Source: Entoloma clypeatum (taxonomy: Eukaryota; Basidiomycota; Agaricomycetes; Agaricales; Entolomataceae). From it: a stretch of DNA of 64,000 nucleotides. The DNA lies in contig OY751490.1 of NCBI GenBank assembly GCA_963565915.1, positions 992,001 through 1,056,000 of the forward strand. Direction: 5' to 3'. This document shows, piece after piece, positions 1 to 9,670 of the stretch. The position numbers and the translations under genes were made by a program. How positions within the stretch are numbered: position 1 is the first letter of the stretch; each line of letters starts with the position of its first letter. The notes below the pieces were generated by a model that was not told the DNA's origin, made no database searches, and saw only the letters and a list, made by a program, of their open reading frames with translations.

Positions 1-86
1 AGACTTGTTCTGTCTTCATTGTTGTGTTTGGTGTTGGTGTGTGTGATAGAGATATTGCTCGCACTCATCCCCAGACTCACTCCATT
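1..86. other. unassigned sequence at window edge
   Basis: These bases precede the first recognisable pol sequence and do not match the corresponding part of the other chromovirus copies in the window. They probably belong to whatever was joined to the truncated element. No gene is visible. Confidence 0.3.
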
Positions 87-1290
87 TGTTTCACCGCATA
101 CCATCCACAGACTGATGGACAGGCCAAACAATCGCATCAGGAAACAGAAGTGTTCTTACAAAACTTTGTCAATCATCTGCAAGATGATTGGGCTGAATGG
201 ATCGCAATTGCAGAATTCCAGTACAATAATAAAGAACATCAGGTGACAAAGCACACACCATTCTACCTCAACTACAGTTTACATCCTTGGAAGGGAGAAC
301 TTGTATTGGAAGACACCAACCCAGCTGCCAACAACTTCTTGAAAAGACTCAAACAGGCATGAGAAGAAGCCAATGCAGCGCTGAAACAGGCACAGGATCA
401 GATGAAGAAGACAGTTGACACACAACGGAGTCTGTCTCGGAACTATCGCATTGGAGACAAGGTGTGGCTGGAAGGGACTAACATCAGGACTGACTGTCCC
501 TTGAAGAAGCTTGATGCACTCCGACACAGACCATTCAAAGTTCTAGAGAAGAAAGGGGCTAGCGCATACCTCCTTGATCTTCCAAAGACTTGGAAGATGA
601 TTCACCCCGTGTTCAATGAGACCCTGTTGTTGTTATGCTTAACAAACCGTTCCAATGGTTCGGGCAGAGTATGCAGGAAGTGGAAAGGCGAAGAGCAATG
701 TGATTGCTAAATCTAAGGAATCTACTAGAGTACAAGAGGTTTATATAGGTACTGACTATAGGCGGTAGCGGATGAGTCAGTACTGCGGAAGGCAGTGCAC
801 ATGAGTAAGGCAACTGTGGAAGGCTATGTACAATGAGTAAGCTGACTGCGGAAAGTGAGTCAGCGTGGGAGCGAAGTATACTAAGGGGGATGACAAAGTA
901 ATGTAGTGAGTCAGACTGGGAATCGAAGGTTGCAAAAGTAAACATTAGCCATAGTAAGCTCGTAAGAGGGCACCAAGTCGGGCCAATAAGTAAAAGTGAT
1001 GACATCGTCCGCATACCATAGAGTCCGTAACAGTTGTCACCATATGAAACCCCGAAGTATGCCATTCAGAAGAAGAAACCAGCCCCTGATCTGATCATTG
1101 TCGAAGAATGAGAAGAGTACCATGTTTCCACGATCCTGGACTCTCGGAAATTCCGTGGAAAGATCCAGTACCACATCCAATGGGAAGGGTATGGGCCAGA
1201 AGAAAATACATGGGAACCTCGGACTAATGTCCAGAACGCTCGAGAACTGATTCATGATTTCCATCGGCAAAACCCGTCTCGCCCACGATA
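87..1290 (+). pseudogene. chromovirus A pol remnant: integrase C-terminus and chromodomain
   Basis: This is the 3' part of a Ty3-type pol gene. It starts at the integrase motif AYHPQTDGQ and runs through the integrase C-terminal domain to a chromodomain (about 1040-1290) with the [19 protein letters not shown] core. Chromodomains direct integration to marked chromatin in this family. The frame is dead: TGA at 360-362 and at 1109-1111 stand where the better copies at 41 kb and 54 kb read CGA, and a solo LTR (631-1032) sits inside it. The 5' part lies outside the window or is deleted. Sequence divergence from copies 1 and 2 marks it as an older subfamily, shared with the copy at 25-31 kb. Confidence 0.9.
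631..1032 (-). repeat. solo LTR inside pol, TSD gttgt
   Basis: It begins TGTTATGC and ends CGTAACA on this strand, and matches the LTRs of the full elements at 36 kb and 53-59 kb in reverse orientation. It is flanked on both sides by the 5-base duplication gttgt (626-630 and 1033-1037), and the pol sequence reads on exactly across it. So a complete element inserted here and then recombined out between its LTRs. Confidence 0.95.
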
Positions 1291-1419
1291 AAAGCAGCAT
1301 GTCAAGATCCATCACCACATCAACCAAACCAATCAATCCACCAAGTTCCCTGCTCTAGTCACTTGCCCAACATTCCCAATTTGCCATTCTTCTTCTATTT
1401 ATCAAACATCTTCTCCACT

Positions 1420-1660
1420 ATGTCCAACATCACCACTGCTGCCGCCTCCACCCCTGACATCAACCCCATCATCACCACTCTCATGAGCGAAGCTCTCTCT
1501 ATGAGAGATCAAATCCACATGCTCAAAACGGCCCTCGCCGACATCCTTCATTGGCAGATGTACTTACGTCTTCACTCGTTGTCTGATCTTCCCGTCGCCC
1601 CCAACTCTGAGGAAAAACAAATCCTCAAGAACTACACCAACACCCTTGCTGTCGAGAACC
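1420..1660 (+). pseudogene. chromovirus ORF3 (conserved small ORF after pol), 3' truncated
   Basis: An ATG at 1420 opens about 80 codons without a stop, lying between the pol stop and the LTR. The protein has the segments ALSMRDQIH and LRLHSLSDLP. It aligns without gaps to the ORF at 53642-54013 of copy 2, at roughly two thirds identity by eye, mostly conservative changes. The family and function are unknown to me. After about 1660 the frame runs into LTR sequence because the end of the ORF, the polypurine tract and the LTR start have been deleted. Confidence 0.6.
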
Positions 1661-1983
1661 GGCCTGCCTCAGCACCCTCTTACTTATTCACTATGACACA
1701 GCATCTCCTTTCTCTCACTTCACTCCCGCACTGACTCGCCTTCCACAGTAGTATTACTCACTCCGCAGTCAGCTTACTCATTGTACATAACATTCCGCAG
1801 TCGCCTTACTCATGCGCACTGCCTTTCATAGTACTGACTTATCCGCTATCGCCTATAATCAGTACCTATATAAACCCCTTGTACTATAGCTAGATTCCTT
1901 AGATTTAGCAATAACATTGCTCCTCGCCTTTCCACTTCCTGCATACTCTGCCCAAACCTTGGAACAGTTTGTTAAGCATAACA
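1661..1983 (+). repeat. truncated 3' LTR of chromovirus A
   Basis: It carries the CCGCAGT-rich U3 repeats, the TATATAAA box and the terminal AAGCATAACA seen in the intact LTRs, but lacks the first ~55 bases. It is directly followed by pol sequence of another element, so element A appears to have inserted into element B. Confidence 0.85.
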
Positions 1984-2835
1984 GAATTGTGATATGTGCC
2001 TTGCAAGACAAATGGACATCCTATCACACCTACCCTGGTACAAAATGGAACTTGAGCCACAGAACAGCAATCAAGTGCTCATAGAAGGTTTATTCCTGAA
2101 ATGGTTGAAATCAGAAGATGCGATACAAATGGAGATGTTCATGGAGGAAGAAGTCTCCTCACTTGAACCTATTGGTGGCCCACCATGCTGTCTGATGTAA
2201 AGAAATATGTAAGAGGTTGCGACACCTGCCAACGCAACAAAATCAACAGACAGAAGCAACATGCACCGTTACACCCCCATGCAACACCAAGCCACCCATG
2301 GGAAGATATAGGGATTGATGTTGTGGAACCAATACCAGAATCTGATGGAAAGAATGCAATTCTGGTCATCACAGATACACATTCAAATATGCTTCATCTC
2401 ATCCCAACAACCATGGAACTGTCAGCTGAAGGATTAGCCAAGATATTGGAACCAGATATGGAAACTTCATGGAATTTCCAAGAAGATCATCAGCAATAGA
2501 GGGCCACAGTTTGCTGCAAAGTTTATGGAGATACTTTGCCACATGCTAAGAGGGACCTGTCCACTGCATACCATTCACAGACTGACAGACAGGCTAAACA
2601 ATTGCATCAGAAAACCAAAGTGTTCCTACAAAACTTTGTAAATCATCTACAAGATGACTGGGCTGAATGGATTGTGATCGCAGAATTTTAGTACAATGAC
2701 AAAGAGCACCAGGCAACAAAGCACACACCATTCTATCTCAACTATGGTCTACATCCTTGGAAAGCAGAACTTGTGCTGGAAGATACCAACCTGGCTGCCA
2801 ACAACTTCCTGAAGAAGTGAATGCAGCACAGTCAT
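1984..2835 (+). pseudogene. chromovirus B pol remnant (RNase H end and integrase)
   Basis: The sequence reads with the end of RNase H, then jumps by an internal deletion near 2160 into the integrase zinc-binding region (CDTCQRNKINRQK), the integrase core (GIDVVEPIPESDG) and on to the integrase C-terminal part. Several stops and frameshifts are present. At about 2815 it is joined directly to LTR sequence, so the rest of integrase and the chromodomain are deleted. Confidence 0.85.
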
Positions 2836-3206
2836 TGTTACGGACTCTATGGTATGCGGACGACGTCATTACTTTTACTTATTGGCCCGGCTCGGCGCCC
2901 TCTTCCGAATACATTATATCGCAACATCTATTTCCATTCCCTTCGCTACCGCTCTGACTCATTCCGCAGTAGCTTTACTCAGCTCCGCAGTATGTATGAC
3001 TCATTGTACATAGCCTTCCGCAGTCGCCTTACTCATGCGCACTGCCTTCCGCAGTACTGACTCATCCGCTACCGCCTATAGTCAGTACCTATATAAACCT
3101 CTTGTACTGTAGTAGATTCCTTAGATTTAGCAATCACATTGCTCTTCGCCTTTCCACTTTCCTGCATACTCTGCCCGAACCTTGGAACAGTTTGTTAAGC
3201 ATAACA
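2836..3206 (+). repeat. solo LTR (371 bp) inserted in an older LTR
   Basis: It runs from TGTTACGG to GCATAACA and has the same 371-base length as the LTRs of the full-length element at 53-59 kb. The flanks are gtcat (2831-2835) and gtcgt (3207-3211), a 5-base target duplication with one CpG-type difference. The older LTR continues directly after it. Confidence 0.88.
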
Positions 3207-3390
3207 GTCGTCTTACTCAGACATACTGCCTTGCACAGCACTGACTCATCTGCTATTGCCAATAGTCAGTACCTATATAAACCCCATTGTACTGTAGATA
3301 CATTTCTTAGATTTAGCAATAAAATTGCTCTTTGCCTTCCATCTTCCTGCATACTCTGCCCAAACCTTGGAATGGTTTGTTACACATACT
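3207..3390 (+). repeat. 3' half of an older LTR (element B)
   Basis: This matches the second half of the LTR: the GCAGTCGCC-type repeats, a TATATAAA box, the AGATTTAGCAA stretch and a degenerate end near GTTTGTTACACATAC. It is the remaining part of the LTR into which the solo LTR at 2836-3206 inserted. Confidence 0.8.
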
Positions 3391-4596
3391 GTAACAACAA
3401 CCCCATTAGCAGAATTGAATGCATAAACCACCTCTACCAACACCTCAAGGCTCAAAGATTCCTAGTCCAAAGCCGGAATATCTATCAAATTCCTGGACTT
3501 CTTCAAAACTCTTATGCTTGTTGCTGTGCTCCCAAAAAATGATCAATGGCAACAATTCCAACAAACAATCCTGTTACAATACATGGATCCATCAATGTTC
3601 ACTTGTGGTTACAATCAGTTGTGAGTGGTTAAATTTGATTAATAAAGGTTGAGGTTGCAACTGGTTACTTAACCTAACTTTGAAAATCTATTCACATCAC
3701 CACTGGCATTTTGACAATGATATCCTACTGCATTGACATCTTAGTGTTATTCTAGATTTTAATGTTATCACTGATTGAATACATATACTAAGCAGCATGG
3801 TGGCACTACTATGCCACTGTTCTCTCTTCATTTTTCATACAACCCATGGCCTTCAATCTGCAGGTAATCCACATTCACCACTATCCACAGTTACCTCTAC
3901 CTCTTGTGTGCTGGTATAGTTTTTCATGGGTAGAGACAATTGTTTTTTACCTAGGAGCTACCTGTGCTGTTCACTACTCTCAACATGTTGCCACCACTCC
4001 AATACCATCTTACATGCCACCACAAGACAATGGCCAGTATCTCCTGCTGAGTGCTCAGCCTCTGAAGATGTGTGTTGAAGTCTACGCTATCTACTAGAGA
4101 CTGGAAAGAGGGTGTTAGTAAGCTTAGAGGCTACTGACTGCAAGTGCTCCAGATAGAACTCTTGTATTTGAAGTAGACGAATACATGCAGTATTTATACT
4201 ATAAAAGTGTGCACAGACCAACTTTGAGATACTAACACTATTGGCTAGTTTATATGCTATATGTGTATTTACTTATATAGTAATGTTCTAGAATGATCTA
4301 GATAGGTCACGTGGAAGTCACGTGATGTGCATGTGTTTTCATGTATAGTTTCAACAATGTGCACTATTCTCAGTGATGGACCAACCTATTCTGTATCATT
4401 CACTCACAATTGGCAACCAAATAGTAACCTGGATAAGAGGTTTTTAGCTACTCAGTGAACCAAATGAGAGCCAATTAATTTGCAATAAATCGATGTAACT
4501 CAATACTGCTAAGATTGTCTTTATTCAAACTCAATAAACACAATAATGATAAATAGAAATTACCTCCAATTGTCAATAATCACAAGTTAATAAATC
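3391..4596. other. AT-rich stretch without recognised gene
   Basis: Only short, unconvincing open frames are present (for example 3419-3652 and 3846-4097, plus strand). I see no family motif, no clear splice-linked frame and no obvious repeat boundaries. It may be old, eroded transposon sequence or intergenic DNA. Confidence 0.5.
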
Positions 4597-4616
4597 TTAT
4601 ATCAAAATCCCATTTC

Positions 4617-5073
4617 TCCCAATGTGTCTTGACTTTGGACTTGTCTTGTGTAAAAATACTAAGTCAGTGTCAAGACAAGCTATTTGTCTTGATAGTCTTG
4701 GATGTCTTGACAGTCTGCAAAACTGCCAAGTCAATTTAACATTTTGCTGATGTGGTGAGAAACATGTCTTCATCTTCAATAATGCCACAATGCACCTTAA
4801 GCAGAACCTGACTGCGCCATCAGCAACAAAAATGGTGAAGTGGACAAAACCATGTGGAGTCACCATAAACCTGCATCAGGAAAACATCTAATCATCTTGA
4901 CATGTCTTGATAGTCCATCAAGACAGTCAAGACAGTGAAGCACTATGGCAGGTCTTGCTAGTGTCTTGACAGTAGTTGCTATGTCTTATATGTCTCTTGA
5001 CAAGGGATTAAGATGGCATCAAGACAGTATCAAGACACTGAAGCAGTATGGCTTGTCTTGATGGTCTGCCAGC
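4617..5073. repeat. cluster of TGTCTTGA / TCAAGACA motifs
   Basis: The octamer TGTCTTGA and its complement TCAAGACA recur many times, singly and in close pairs, up to the left end of the Tnp2 element, and continue just after its right end (8365-8385). The same motif occurs beside the sister DDE transposase copy near 25320. This looks like the subterminal binding-site array of the DDE transposon, split by the Tnp2 insertion. Confidence 0.65.
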
Positions 5074-5080
5074 TGTCAAG

Positions 5081-8000
5081 CCCGGTAGGAATAGCCCCGA
5101 TTCCCTAAGATTTTTATGAATTCTTGTAGATATCTTCTGAGAGAAATCTAAGAAAATGTTAATATCAAAAATGAGTGATTTAGGCCGATTCATTTCGCTT
5201 TTTTGTGAATCGTACCAGTTGAAGCCGTTTGACTAGTTAATCAAAAGAAATCTGGTACCTCTGATTTTAATTGATTTTGTCCGATTACATTGAAAATAAG
5301 TGTCGGCTCACAATAATTGATAGAAATCGGGCTGAATTGAATGAAAGCAATTTATTTCAATTCTATTCAATAATACAGCCCATCCCACTACAATTTCCTT
5401 CAATTTTGATACTACACACCGGTTTTCAATTTTCTTCTATTTCTCCGGCCCCCTCCCAAATTCTTCCAAGTCCATTGAGGCAATAAAAGGCGAAATAGCT
5501 GCGAAGACCAAGCAGGTGAGGTCCAGTGTTTTGATGTGGACCTGAATATGTGGCTGCAGAGCTAAGCATGCGGATTTGGAATATACGAGGTTCACTATAG
5601 TAAGGCAGGGTCAGTGAGTTTAACCCATATATACGAGCACTTTGAATGTACTATGCATACTCAAGAGTCTTTGATTGTACCTCCACATGTTTCAATATCT
5701 GATCAAGCACATTTTGAGAGACCTTGTGTTCCAGGTTTTCATTTTTGGTTCGATAGAAACCAATCTCAAGTTCTATAAAAGCTGGATTCTTGGTTTGTCA
5801 CAAGTCATCTTCTGAAGCGGTCCGGATAATCTCAAGGATATCTGCGCAGGAGACTCTTGTTGCCAATGTACCAGATCACTATTCAAATAGTCAAAGTCAA
5901 ATGATGGATTTGTTGTCATCTGAGGTAAATCCCTTACATATGGGGCATTGAGGTTAATTTCACCAGCCGGACCCGTAGAAATGAGAGACGGGACTCTTTG
6001 CATTGATAGTAGAGTTTTTTGAAGCCAACAACAAACTCCTTGATGTACTTGTTGCCTTTCCTGAGGTTGTTTTGTGAGATTACACGGCACTGAAGAATCC
6101 GAATGCCAGAAACAAGTTTACAGTAATAGAGCCAATAGTTTTGTGGTAGAATGTGTTGCAGAAGGGTTGGACCAAGCCCATAGATCCAGATGAGGAATTC
6201 CCAAGCCTTATAATCCAAGTTGATCTTTTCAGCAGGGTTGTGAGGAGCCCGTCCAAATGGTGCAGGGATGTATACAACAGCAGCAACAATTGTGTCACCA
6301 TGAGCTTCCCAGATCTTCGGATCACGTAGCACAGCCCAATCCCAGGTCGTAAGAGAGTCCGGAGAATAGCATTTGTGACTGCCTTGCCATAAGCTGAGAA
6401 GAAGGTCTGGATCATTGAGAGTTGAGAAATGCATCATATCCATGACAAAAATGTTGGGAATGCCAAGAGTATGCCTAAGACCACTGAAAAGGGTTTGCTT
6501 GCACAAACCAGTTTCGAGGCGATGTTTGTTGTACTGAGCCTGAGTCCGCAAAGCTAGCAGCAATTTTAGATCGTTGGTATAGTGTTGTCCTATGTTCTTG
6601 CAAAGCTCCTGAAGATCTTTGAGTGTTACATCAGGATAAGCACATCCAGGAACATCGTAATCACTGAGAGGTTTGAGCATAGCTGGATAATAGTGTGTGT
6701 CCTTGGGGCGACATCATCCAACAATTTTGCAGCATTGGCGGCAGCCAAATTTCCCCTTATAGCCAACCATTCCGGACATCGCTGCCAACCCTGGTCCATC
6801 TGCGGTCGCGAATGCAAGGAACGGAATTGATTTTGGGATTACCAAACCTGTTGATGCATCCCAGATCTTGAGGCCTTCATTCTGTAGAGCTGCGAGGACG
6901 TAGAGGGATGGATAAAGGAATGAGTCAATGTCCTTCGGCTTGTTGGGTCCTGGTACAAAACCCCCAGGAATGACGAAGGCCTTCTTGTAACGCAAGTGGG
7001 GTGGAAGATTATGGAAGACTCAGATAAAAAACCAACAATCCGAGGCCTTGTTGCGGTAGAGCTGGGCACTGTCGATAGAAAGCTGTAGTGCCATATCGTC
7101 CATAGTAAATTGCTCAGAAGTCCAAGCATCAAGAAATTCCTTGCCACATGCAGTATCATCATACTCGTTGATGTTACCACCATGTGTACGAGCGTATTCT
7201 GAAAGTTCCGCAAGCCTCTTTGAAAGATAGTGCATCTCTGATGCAATTTCTGACAAAGCAAAAAGCCCCTGGATGATAGCAGCTAGCAGAATTGTAGGAA
7301 ATTGCCGCCAAGGATTTTGAGTCCCTGGATGATAGCGCGCAGCTGAGCAGAGTGGACATCGTTCGAGCTTAGCATAAGGTCCAGTAAAACCGACACAAGA
7401 GTCAGGACACATGTTGTGCTTGATAGGCACAATGCTGGAGATCATCTCAATACAACATTTGGCCTGGTAATAAAACAAAAAAGGGTCGTTGGGATAGGCA
7501 GCTAGGGAGTTGTTATGTGTCTTGTCATAGTCATTGCGAGAGGTATTTGACAAGATGATAAATTGACGGAGGGATTTGATGAGGTGGATATTGTTCATAT
7601 CAAGGATATAGGCATCGGAACTGGGTGAGCGAATTTGATCTACATCGACGGGCTCCATGCCGCTATCATCCAGTCTGGCATTCTTGAGTAATTCTATTGA
7701 TTGTTCTGTTGTCTGCAAAGCAGGGATGTGGATACCAGTGGCCGGCTTGTCCTCATTATGGTCAAAAAGTGCCAGTTGGACATGTTCTTGTCCTGGGTCA
7801 GGTACCTCATCACAATGTTGAATATTCTGTTCCTGACCAACAGGGCTGTCTAGTTGATCTAGCAGATTGCCACCAGGCTCTGAAGGTCCTGGACTAGAAC
7901 TGCTAGACTCTGATTGAGACGGATTGGCGCCATTGGTGCGCCTTGTCGAGGGTGAACCAGAACCAGAAAGCTACAAAAAAGATTAGTAGAGACTCCCTTG

Positions 8001-8364
8001 CCAGCGCACGTCCGTCGATACTTTGCTAACCTGATCGTCATGTGTTTTTTGTGTTTTTTTTGCAGGATATTGGACTCAGAGGTTGTAGGTTGTCTGGGTC
8101 TCTGTATTGAGTCTGGGAGAGCCAATCCTGCTGCACACGCTCGATCTAGATAGGGTGTGAACCATGCATCAACGAGTTCTTGCGGATAGGATCACTTCAA
8201 ATGATGCTGAGGGTGCACAAATGGATGTATATATCTGACTGGAGCACCTGTACTTGTCAACGAAAACTTGAAATGCCAAAAGTTATCGCTATGTATTGGG
8301 CATAATTGGTGATGTGACAAGTAATTGACAACAGTCTTTTATAATCGGGGCTATTCCTACCGGG
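5081..8364 (-). mobile_element. Tnp2-type DNA transposon, 3.28 kb, intact ends
   Basis: The ends are perfect inverted repeats of about 22 bases starting CCCGGTAGGAATAGCCCC (left from 5081, right reading inward from 8364). The 7-base sequence tgtcaag flanks both sides (5074-5080 and 8365-8371), consistent with a target duplication, although the target itself is rich in this motif. Inside is one gene, a Tnp2-family transposase on the minus strand. About 690 bases at the left (5081-5772) show no gene. The element splits an older DDE transposon. Confidence 0.88.
5773..8125 (-). pseudogene. Tnp2-family (Transposase_21, CACTA-related) transposase, broken
   Basis: A first exon from ATG 8125 joins over a GT-AG intron (about 8029 to 7974, branch-like CTAAT) to a long frame from about 7973 to 5934. 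Family hallmarks are the cysteine motif HNMCPDSCVGF with CPLC about 20 residues on, the D-rich segment SIDSAQLYRNKASDCW, the block VIPGGFVPGPNKPK, and TADGPG. The frame is one frame throughout but holds two TGA codons (7022-7020 and 6716-6714), at places where relatives have Trp or Arg. The C-terminus after 5934 shifts frame and looks short for the family. The product would cut and join the element's ends in the nucleus. Confidence 0.85.
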
Positions 8365-8371
8365 TGTCAAG

Positions 8372-9110
8372 ACTGTCAAGACAATTAGACATTTTGCTGA
8401 TGTGGTTGATGAAAATGGCAAACAGGTGTACAATTCCAAGGGGTCATGGAAGAAAATGGAACCAGGATACAAACCCAACACAGAGCCTCAGTCCTTCTTC
8501 TTTGGTCCTGAGCACGAACACAAAGGTGAGTTCAAATGGATGAAGGTCATACTCGAGGAGCACAGCATTCAAGTAGGCAGGAAGCTTGCCAAATGCAAAG
8601 ATTTTTGCAAGGGCATTGAAGCAGGAGGGCGAACAGACTGTTTATGCCATTGAATCCTATACAATCAGCCTGACTTTGTTAATGTTCGATTGCACATTGA
8701 AGAAATCTGTAGCGCATGGGGATATGTTGTTCTCATCCTGCCTAAGTTCCACTGTGAACTCAATTTATTGAATAGTGCTGGTACTATGCCAAGCACATTT
8801 ACCATAATTTTCCTCCAACTACACAGGAGAAAGAAATGGAAAAACCTGTGATCGAAGTGCTCAACTCAGTCCCCCTCAAGGTGATGCAAAGGTCAGATAT
8901 CCCCCCCATCAGTAACATCTGTATTAATGTGGGGGTTTAGATTTGCACAGAGATCTTTAAGATTTATGGATGCTTACCAAAAAGGGTGGTTGAATGGGAT
9001 GCAAGCTGCTCAGGCCAGTAAAAAATACAGGGGACATTGAGTCCTCCCACAGACATTGATGATGGAGTTGGAGAAAGAAGAATTGTGGTGAGAGCACAGT
9101 AGTGAGGTAA
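8372..9110 (+). pseudogene. DDE transposase fragment (Agaricomycete DDE endonuclease type)
   Basis: The reading frame begins with FADVVDENGKQVY and contains SFFFGPEHEHKGEFKWMK, then, after a frameshift, a segment equivalent to FLPKFHCELNFIEQCW, which carries the last catalytic acid in this family (here degenerate: PKFHCELN followed by a broken frame). A further piece near 8955-9105 matches the family tail with KIQGTLSPP. Frames change several times, so the gene is dead. The N-terminal half is missing or displaced by the Tnp2 insertion. A near-identical inverted copy lies at 24610-25338. Confidence 0.75.
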
Positions 9111-9216
9111 ACGACAGCATGTACAAGAAGTCTCAAACGTTAAAAAAGGCATATCTGCTCCAGTGGTTTGTGTAACACATCTGTCACCTCACCTGACATA
9201 GTGGGAAGCATACCTT

Positions 9217-9302
9217 ATTTTATATACTAACTCTATCTTCTGGAATCATCAATTTTGCAGCTAAAATTAACAATTCTAGAAGATAGAGTGAGCATATAAA
9301 AT
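9217..9302. repeat. 86-bp fold-back hairpin, copy 1
   Basis: The sequence is a long imperfect palindrome running from ATTTTATATACTAAC to its complement GAGCATATAAAAT, with the centre at GCAGC. Further copies of the same length are at 24407-24492 and 44632-44717. Confidence 0.8.
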
Positions 9303-9350
9303 CTGTTAATAGTGTTTTGTATAGCTCTATTTAGCCCTCATTGACATCTT

Positions 9351-9425
9351 GGGACCCTGTGACATGACGTGACAGCCTTGTCACATATCTTTGACCGCCC
9401 AGACCATCACAAGATGATGAACGTG
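9351..9425 (+). repeat. inverted-repeat arm, partner at 24188-24254
   Basis: The stretch starting GGGACCCTGTGACATGACG recurs in inverted orientation at 24188-24254 with very few differences. It contains several GTGAC/GTCAC words. Together with the outer arms (8372-9350 against 24407-25338) it frames the 15 kb block between. Confidence 0.8.
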
Positions 9426-9670
9426 GAGACCCCCACGGCATTCCTTGGGGACAGGTCACAGGCCTTTTGTGACCGCCCGCTTTCCGACGGCAGGCGGTCA
9501 CAAGCGGTCGTGACCGGGCTGGTGGGATGTGGCCAGAACCAAATAGATAGTGTAATCAAAAGTTAGAGTGCTATCATACTGCTACTACTACACTCGAGCG
9601 ACACCCCCGCCCAGCGCCGCCTGCTCGCCCGACTGCTCCACGCTGGCCCCAGGCCTAAATAAATCTACTT
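9426..9670. repeat. GTGACC/GGTCAC-rich leader
   Basis: This GC-rich stretch repeats GGTCAC and GTGACC words several times. Similar words are dense at 20500-20700, on the other side of the XPG gene. It may be a binding-site array of a transposon, but no terminus is clear. Confidence 0.45.

Noticed and set aside
3102..3542. Open frames within LTR sequences (also 53003-53341, 613-1065)
   Set aside because: They recur wherever the LTR occurs and carry no family motif; LTRs of this type are non-coding.
5081..8364. KDZ identity for the Tnp2 element
   Set aside because: The protein motifs (SDCW, PGGFVPGPNKPK, TADGPG) are those of Tnp2/Transposase_21, not of the KDZ core.
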